DNA of 37,042 bases from Gemmatimonadota bacterium. GTDB lineage: Bacteria > Gemmatimonadota > Gemmatimonadetes > Gemmatimonadales > Gemmatimonadaceae. The notes under the pieces were generated by a model, which was not told where the DNA came from, made no database searches, and saw nothing but the letters and a program-made list of their open reading frames with translations. The DNA lies in assembly GCA_018969225.1 (NCBI GenBank), contig JAGWYS010000007.1, positions 1 to 37,042 on the forward strand, written 5' to 3'. The number at the start of each line of letters is the position of its first letter. The stretch's first letter is position 1. This document shows positions 33,277 to 37,042 of the stretch, piece after piece. The position numbers were made by a program, and so were the translations under genes.

Positions 33277-34637
33277 GGGCGCGCCTCGGCGGCGACCCGT
33301 CGCGCCGCCGCGGCGTGCCCCGGCAGCCCTTCGGCGTCGGCAAAGCGCGCCACGTCATCGGCCAGCCGCGCGGCCGCGTCTGGGGACACCTCCTGCCAGC
33401 TGGTCCAGCGCACGAAGTCCGCGGTGGAGAGCCCCGAGTGCAGCACGCCGGCGCCGCCGGTGGGGAGCACATGGTTGGCCCCCGTCATGTAGTCGCCAAA
33501 CGCCACGGCGCTGTGCTCCCCCACGAACACGGCGCCCGCGCCACGGAGCCCCTCCAGGAGCGGGGCGCGCCACGGCTCGGCCACCATGAGCGACAGGTGT
33601 TCGGCCGACCACTCGCTGGCAAAGGCCATCGCCTCCCCGTGCGAGGGGACGGTGATGAGGGCGCCGCGGGCGGCCAGCGCCTGGGCGATCACCTCCAGCC
33701 GCGGCATCTCGCGCCCCTGCGTGGCCAGCGCCTCCTCGACCTGGCGCAGCTGGGCCGCCGCGGTCTCCCCCGGCCCCACCAGCAGGGCCAGGACGGCGGC
33801 GTCGGGGTCGTGCTCGGCCTGCGCCAGCAGTTCACGCGCCACGGCGGCGGCCGAGGCGGTGCCATCGGCGATGATGAGCAGCTCGGAGGGGCCGGCGGGG
33901 GAATCGATGCCGCACCAGGTGCTCACCTGTCGCTTGGCTTCGGCCACCCAGGCGTTGCCCGGTCCCACGATGCGCGCCACGCGGGGGATGGTGGCGGTGC
34001 CGTAGGCCATGGCCCCGACGGCCACGGCACCCCCCACGGCAAAGAGGCGGTCCACCCCGGCCAGCGCGGCGGCGGCGCACACCACATCCGAGGGGAACCC
34101 CGTGCTGGAGGGGGGCGAGCAGACGATGACGTCGGGGACGCCGGCCACGCGTGCGGGGATGGCGCCCATCAGCAGCGAACTGGGGTAGGCCGCCTTTCCG
34201 CCCGGGGCGTAGATCCCCACACGCGGGAGGGGATCGGGGCGGCGCCCCACGACGATCCCCGGCTCGGGGGTGCACTGCACCGGGACCGGCTTGAAGGCCT
34301 CGTGCACCGTGCGGATGTTGCGGGCGGCGCGCTCCATGGCGGCGCGCAGCGCCGGGTCGAGGGCGTCGAGCGCCCGCATCCAGTGCGCGCGGGGCACCTC
34401 GAGGTGCTCGAGGACGAGGCGGTCGATGGAGCGGGAGAGGGCGCGGATGGCGTCGTCTCCCCCCTGCTTGACGTCCTCGAGGATGCGGGCGGTGCGGCTG
34501 CGGACGCTGGCGTCCGCGGCCACCCCGGCGCGGTCCATGAGGAGGGCGCGGGTGGCGGGGGGGAGGTCGGCGAGGGGTCCCCGGTACCGCACGCGCAATG
34601 GCGCGGCCGGCGCGGGGGTCGGCGCGGGGGCGTTCAT
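33273..34637 (-). CDS. hisD: histidinol dehydrogenase
   Basis: 454 residues from ATG 34637 (overlaps the hisG stop by 4 nt). It oxidises histidinol to histidine in two NAD-dependent steps. Conserved blocks are RVGIYAPGGKAAYPSSLLMGAIPARVAGV split over residues about 137-165, then GVDRLFAVGGAVAVGAMAYGT, KIVGPGN-like RIVGPGNAWVAEAKRQV, GPSELLIIAD, QAEHDPDAAVLAL (zinc-binding and catalytic Glu/His region), and SAEHLSLMV, GDYMTGANHVLPT, FVRWTSWQ. An Ala/Pro-rich N-terminal 12 residues precede the domain. It is the second gene of the operon, as in most bacteria. Confidence 0.96.
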   Translation of the reverse strand: MNAPAPTPAPAAPLRVRYRGPLADLPPATRALLMDRAGVAADASVRSRTARILEDVKQGGDDAIRALSRSIDRLVLEHLEVPRAHWMRALDALDPALRAAMERAARNIRTVHEAFKPVPVQCTPEPGIVVGRRPDPLPRVGIYAPGGKAAYPSSLLMGAIPARVAGVPDVIVCSPPSSTGFPSDVVCAAAALAGVDRLFAVGGAVAVGAMAYGTATIPRVARIVGPGNAWVAEAKRQVSTWCGIDSPAGPSELLIIADGTASAAAVARELLAQAEHDPDAAVLALLVGPGETAAAQLRQVEEALATQGREMPRLEVIAQALAARGALITVPSHGEAMAFASEWSAEHLSLMVAEPWRAPLLEGLRGAGAVFVGEHSAVAFGDYMTGANHVLPTGGAGVLHSGLSTADFVRWTSWQEVSPDAAARLADDVARFADAEGLPGHAAAARRVAAEARP

Positions 34638-35503
34638 GGCACCAGCCGTTCGATGCGGGTCACCAGGATCCCTTCGGCGCCAAGGGTGCGGAGCTGCGCG
34701 ATGGTGCGGTACACGGCGTTGGCGGCCACCACGGCATGGACGGCCACGAAGGCGCCGGCGGAGGCGATGTCGATGACGGTGGGGCCGTTGAGCCCCGGGA
34801 GGATGGCGCGGACGTGGTCCACGGCGCTGCGCGGCACGTTGGCCATGAGGTAGCGCTGTCCGCGGGCACGGATGACCGAGGCGAGGGCGCTGGCGAGTTC
34901 CTCGACCTCGGCGGCGCGCGGGGTGGCGGCGATGGCGTCGGCGGTGACGAGGTGGGCGCTGGAGGTGAGCACCGTGGCGACCTCGCGGAGGCCGTTGACG
35001 CGGAGGGTGGAGCCGGTGGAGGTGAGGTCGACGACGACGTCGGCGATGCCGAGGTGGGGGGCGATTTCGGCGGCGCCGGAGACGGGGACGATCTCGGCGG
35101 GGATCCCCTGAGCGTCCAGGTAGCGGCGGGTGATGCGCGGGAAGACCGTGGCCACCCGGGTGGGGGCGGGGGCGGCGCGGAGGGCGTCGAGGGAGGGGGG
35201 GGAGCCGTCGTCGCGGGTGGCGACGACGAGGCGGCAGCGCCCGAAGCCGAGGTCGAGTCGGGAGGCGAGGGGTCGCCCGGACTCCTGGACGAGGTCCCAG
35301 CCGGTGACGCCGGCATCGGCGGCGCCGTCGGCGACGAATTCGGGGATGTCCTGGGCGCGGACGAAGATGGCCTCGTACTCGCCGCCGAGGGAGGCGGTGA
35401 GGGCGCGGTCGCCGGCGGTGCGGACCTCGAGGCCGGCGTCGTTGAAGAGGTCGCGCGTGTCTTCGGCGAGGCGGCCCTTGTTGGGGAGGGCGATGCGGAG
35501 CAT
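34634..35503 (-). CDS. hisG: ATP phosphoribosyltransferase, long form
   Basis: 289 residues from ATG 35503. It commits PRPP and ATP to histidine synthesis. MLRIALPNKGRLAEDTRDLF, FVRAQDIPEFVADGAADAGVTGWDLVQE and the PRPP-binding strand DVVVDLTSTGSTLRVNGL are canonical. The C-terminal about 75 residues (YLMANVPRSAVDHVRAILPGLNGPTVIDIA) are the ACT-like domain of the long form, which binds histidine for feedback inhibition, so HisZ is not needed. The longer in-frame start upstream would read through the leader and repeats, so 35503 is preferred. A purine run GAGGGGGG lies about 22 nt upstream. Transcription is controlled by the attenuator described at 35542-35716. Confidence 0.97.
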   Translation of the reverse strand: MLRIALPNKGRLAEDTRDLFNDAGLEVRTAGDRALTASLGGEYEAIFVRAQDIPEFVADGAADAGVTGWDLVQESGRPLASRLDLGFGRCRLVVATRDDGSPPSLDALRAAPAPTRVATVFPRITRRYLDAQGIPAEIVPVSGAAEIAPHLGIADVVVDLTSTGSTLRVNGLREVATVLTSSAHLVTADAIAATPRAAEVEELASALASVIRARGQRYLMANVPRSAVDHVRAILPGLNGPTVIDIASAGAFVAVHAVVAANAVYRTIAQLRTLGAEGILVTRIERLVP

Positions 35504-35541
35504 TGGGGGGTCGGGGTGTGGGGAGCCCCCCTCAGGGCATG

Positions 35542-35568
35542 AAAAAAGCCCGTCCGGGGGGGACGAGC
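35542..35568 (-). terminator. intrinsic terminator of the his attenuator
   Basis: On the minus strand GCTCGTCC (35568-35561), loop CCCCC, GGACGGGC (35555-35548), then TTTTTT (35547-35542). This is an 8-bp stem with one G-T pair, directly followed by a six-T run, about 40 nt before hisG. It is the best Rho-independent terminator in the window, placed before rather than after a gene. Confidence 0.85.
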
Positions 35569-35640
35569 CGAGGGATGGTGTGGGGGGGGTCCGGGGAGCC
35601 GGAACCGAATTACCGCCGCACGTGGGGGCCCCTCGGCCCG
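35564..35640 (-). promoter_or_regulatory. antiterminator helix of the his attenuator
   Basis: On the minus strand CGGGCCGAGGG (35640-35630, inside the leader ORF, after the His run) can pair over 11 bp with CCCTCGGCTCG (35574-35564), with one G-T pair. This uses five of the eight bases of the terminator's 5' arm, so the two structures exclude each other. Segment 35639-35626 can also fold locally (GGGCC-gagg-GGCCC), which could sequester the antiterminator arm. Confidence 0.7.
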
Positions 35641-35681
35641 GTCGGGCGGGGGCGATGGTGGTGGGTGCGGGCGGCGAGCAT
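35610..35681 (-). CDS. hisL: histidine operon leader peptide (HHH)
   Basis: A 23-codon frame from ATG 35681 to TAA 35612-35610 starts MLAARTHHHRPRP and has a fourth His near its end (GPHVRR). Codons 7-9 are CAC CAC CAT (35663-35655). It lies between a good promoter and a terminator in front of hisG, so it has the structure of a his attenuator leader: starved ribosomes would pause at the His run and favour the antiterminator. The ATG is 7 nt past the -10 and has no Shine-Dalgarno, so translation is probably leaderless. The His run is short (three) compared with seven in enteric bacteria. I infer function from arrangement; translation is not shown. Confidence 0.75.
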   Translation of the reverse strand: MLAARTHHHRPRPTGPRGPHVRR

Positions 35682-35687
35682 CCGTGG

Positions 35688-35716
35688 ATCGTACGGTGGG
35701 CGGGGGGGGGAGTCAA
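35688..35716 (-). promoter_or_regulatory. his operon promoter
   Basis: On the minus strand TTGACT (35716-35711), 17-nt spacer, TACGAT (35693-35688). Both boxes match sigma-70 consensus closely and the spacing is ideal. Expected transcription start is around 35681, the A of the leader ATG. Confidence 0.8.
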
Positions 35717-35717
35717 G

Positions 35718-35783
35718 GAGGTGGAGATGGAGATGGAGATGGAGTTGGAGGTGGGAGTTGGAGTTGGAGGTGGGGGTGGAGAG
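35718..35783. repeat. GGAGAT/GGAGTT hexamer array upstream of the his promoter
   Basis: Plus strand units: GGAGGT, GGAGAT (three), GGAGTT, GGAGGT, then GGGAGTT, GGAGTT, GGAGGT, GGGGGT. On the transcribed side of the promoter this is a pyrimidine-rich tract immediately upstream of the -35. Purine-strand asymmetry makes triplex or unusual helix structure possible. Confidence 0.8.
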
Positions 35784-35810
35784 GCGGGGGGTGCCATTCC
35801 CGGGGGGCTT

Positions 35811-35824
35811 GTGAATAAATTCAC
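35811..35824 (+). promoter_or_regulatory. CRP/FNR-like palindrome upstream of the cupredoxin gene
   Basis: GTGAAT-aa-ATTCAC is a perfect 6-bp-arm palindrome; with its flank it reads TTGTGA-n6-TCACGA, close to the TGTGA-n6-TCACA consensus of CRP/FNR-family regulators. It lies about 95 bp before ATG 35919 and about 95 bp upstream of the his -35, so it could serve either. Confidence 0.4.
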
Positions 35825-35831
35825 GAAGCTC

Positions 35832-35886
35832 GCAGGGCCCTGCGGGCCTCAGGGCGGCCCGTTCCGTGGTTTCCCTGATGCATCAG
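35832..35886 (+). promoter_or_regulatory. two perfect 12-bp palindromes in the cupredoxin leader region
   Basis: GCAGGGCCCTGC (35832-35843) and CTGATGCATCAG (35875-35886) are each perfect self-complements. They lie between the CRP-like site and the GGAGG (35905-35909) that serves ATG 35919. They may be operators or RNA leader elements; no function can be assigned. Confidence 0.4.
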
Positions 35887-35918
35887 ACATTCCGAATAGG
35901 CTCTGGAGGCCTCTTCAC

Positions 35919-36419
35919 ATGCGGTTCCTCGGCTTTGTGGCGGTGACCGGCGCGGCGATCGTGCTGGGTGCGTGCGGTGGTGGTGAGAAGGCCCCGGCGG
36001 CCGATTCGGCGGCGGCGGCTCCGGCGGCGGAGGCGGCGCCGGCGGCGTCGGCTCCTGCGGCCCCCGGTGCGATGGCCCCCATCACGGGGCAGACCGTGAC
36101 CGTGAAGATGGTGGGTGACGAGAAGGGCTATCGCTTCGAGCCCGCGGAGATCACGATCAAGGCCGGCGACGGCATCAAGTTCGAGATGGTGTCCGGCGGC
36201 CCGCACAACGTGGCCTTCGACCCGGCCACGGTCGGCGCGGCCAAGGCCGCCCTGGCGGCCAACATGCCCGAGCAGATGGGCGAGCTGTCCGGCAAGATGA
36301 TGATCAACGCCGGCGAGAGCTACACCATCTCGTTCGCGGGCGTCCCGGCTGGCAGCTACGAGTTCCACTGCACGCCGCACCTCGCGATGAACATGAAGGG
36401 GAAGGTCATCGTCCAGTAA
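35919..36419 (+). CDS. cupredoxin (plastocyanin-like) lipoprotein
   Basis: 166 residues from ATG 35919, with GGAGG nine bases upstream. The signal MRFLGFVAVTGAAIVLGAC ends in a lipobox (LGAC), so Cys19 is lipidated and the protein is anchored to a membrane on the periplasmic side. An Ala/Pro linker (residues about 24-50) tethers a type 1 copper domain: GYRFEPAEITIKAGDGIKFEMVSGGPHNVAFD gives His96; SYEFHCTPHLAMNMKGKVIV gives Cys151, His154 and Met159 with the plastocyanin-like C-x2-H-x4-M spacing. It should carry single electrons, probably to a terminal oxidase or a photosynthetic or denitrification partner; neighbours do not identify it. Confidence 0.93.
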   Translation: MRFLGFVAVTGAAIVLGACGGGEKAPAADSAAAAPAAEAAPAASAPAAPGAMAPITGQTVTVKMVGDEKGYRFEPAEITIKAGDGIKFEMVSGGPHNVAFDPATVGAAKAALAANMPEQMGELSGKMMINAGESYTISFAGVPAGSYEFHCTPHLAMNMKGKVIVQ

Positions 36420-36425
36420 GCCGCC

Positions 36426-36497
36426 CGGGCGCCTCGGCGCCCGCGCACGCCGCTGGGGGTGAAGCACGGGGGCGGGGCCGACATCGGTCCCGCCCCC
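36426..36497. terminator. two stem-loops after the cupredoxin gene
   Basis: CGGGCGCC-tc-GGCGCCCG (36426-36443) is a perfect 8-bp stem starting 7 bases after the stop. GGGGGCGGG-g-CCGA-ca-TCGG-t-CCCGCCCCC (36468-36497) is a second, 13-bp stem with a mismatch. Neither has a T-tract. They probably stabilise or end the cupredoxin transcript. Confidence 0.6.
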
Positions 36498-36565
36498 ATT
36501 GCCGTTCGCGCCCCCGGCGACGGGACCGTTGGCGCCATCGCGCCGCACCGCTTAGCGTTCGCCGC

Positions 36566-37000
36566 ATGTGGGCCGACACCCTCCTGGCACTCGAGCGGGG
36601 GCACCTGCTGCGCCTCGCGCTCTGGGGCGGCGGCAGCGTGCTGGCGGGCTCCGCGCTGCTCGCCTGGCTGGCGCTGGCGCACCGCGTCGCGCCGCTGCTG
36701 CGCCACTTCGCCATCCAATGCGCCGCCTGGGGGCTGGTGGACCTCGCCATCGTGGCGTGGGCGTGGCGCGGGCTGGCCCTCCGCGACTTCGCGGGCGCGC
36801 AGGGGCTGGTGAGCTTCCTGTGGTTCAACGTGGGGCTCGACGCCGGGTACGTGGCGGTGGGCGCCACCCTCGCGCTCACCGCCTGGCGGTGGGGGCCGCG
36901 CCCCGGGGCGGTGGGCGCCGGCGCCGGCGTCATCGTGCAGGGGCTCGCGCTCGCCCTCCTCGACCTCCGCCTCGTGGCGCTCATCGGCCCCGTGCGCTGA
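36566..37000 (+). CDS. small four-helix membrane protein (DUF6992-like)
   Basis: 144 residues from ATG 36566. Four hydrophobic segments are visible: about residues 17-38 (GGGSVLAGSALLAWLALAHR), 47-65 (IQCAAWGLVDLAIVAWAW), 78-104 (GLVSFLWFNVGLDAGYVAVG) and 112-135 (AVGAGAGVIVQGLALALLDL). Phrases such as W-G-L-V-D-L-A, L-W-F-N-V-G-L-D-x-G-Y-V and GVIVQGLALALLDL fit a small conserved membrane family of unknown function found in Bacteroidetes and Gemmatimonadetes. No catalytic residues stand out; the Asn and Asp in helix 3 are within the membrane. It follows the cupredoxin gene after two stem-loops. Confidence 0.8.
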   Translation: MWADTLLALERGHLLRLALWGGGSVLAGSALLAWLALAHRVAPLLRHFAIQCAAWGLVDLAIVAWAWRGLALRDFAGAQGLVSFLWFNVGLDAGYVAVGATLALTAWRWGPRPGAVGAGAGVIVQGLALALLDLRLVALIGPVR

Positions 37001-37029
37001 CCCCGCCACCCGCACCCCGCCCGCCCCGC

Positions 37030-37042
37030 ATGGAACCCGTCA
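37030..37042 (+). CDS. possible start of the next gene (truncated by window)
   Basis: ATG GAA CCC GTC begins 13 bases before the window end, 30 bp after the preceding stop. Too little is visible to say what it encodes or whether it is real. Confidence 0.25.

Noticed and set aside
35532-35540. ATG-CCC-TGA mini-frame just after the his terminator on the minus strand
   Set aside because: A two-codon frame is expected by chance and has no ribosome binding site or conserved context visible here.
34598-35542. Gly/Asp/Glu-rich plus-strand frame opposite hisG
   Set aside because: Antisense shadow of hisG and its leader, without a start signal or domain.

Overview
The window is very GC-rich, densely coded chromosomal DNA from a diderm bacterium. 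The gene content points to Gemmatimonadota or a near relative: a sortilin-like Asp-box protein, paired M16 peptidases, a DUF1592/DUF1552/ankyrin trio, an Arg-motif-exported Gfo/Idh/MocA protein, and many secreted proteins of unknown function. This assignment is inferred from gene content and composition; no search was run.

Layout. 1-8292: the tail of an amidohydrolase, a small hypothetical protein, a DUF234-type ATPase, a large Asp-box beta-propeller protein, then a toxin-antitoxin (TA) patch. The patch holds RHH/PIN, RHH plus a nucleotidyltransferase remnant, and AbrB-type/Doc. 8458-11559: argG, a secreted protein and panE. 11767-17922: three exported-protein genes in one direction (DUF1592 protein with two CxxCH motifs, DUF1552 protein, ankyrin protein ending in CVGC). 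18089-21859: a secreted protein on the minus strand, a divergent creatininase-like protein, and a serine beta-lactamase-fold hydrolase whose 5' end lies in a pair of REP-like hairpins. 21922-26449: a Phd/PIN module overlapping murB, then two overlapping M16 peptidase genes. 26553-28067: a Gfo/Idh/MocA oxidoreductase.

28068-35503 (minus strand) is a complete histidine operon, hisG-D-C-H-A-B-F-N-IE. Six of its junctions are 4-nt overlaps. With HisN supplying the phosphatase and HisIE a fused bifunctional enzyme, it encodes every step from PRPP+ATP to histidine. Upstream of hisG I read a full transcription attenuator: a TTGACT-17-TACGAT promoter, a 23-codon leader ORF with His-His-His, an antiterminator helix, and an intrinsic terminator ending in six Ts. 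The leader ATG sits where transcription should begin, so the leader peptide is probably made from a leaderless mRNA. Several TA antitoxin genes have the same -10-next-to-ATG layout.

35919-37000 holds a cupredoxin lipoprotein and a small membrane protein. Intergenic regions repeatedly contain a degenerate GTTGGA/GGAGAT hexamer array, found beside argG, between the ankyrin gene and its convergent neighbour, inside the his operon and upstream of the his promoter. Most of the other long open frames on either strand are shadows of these genes caused by high GC.
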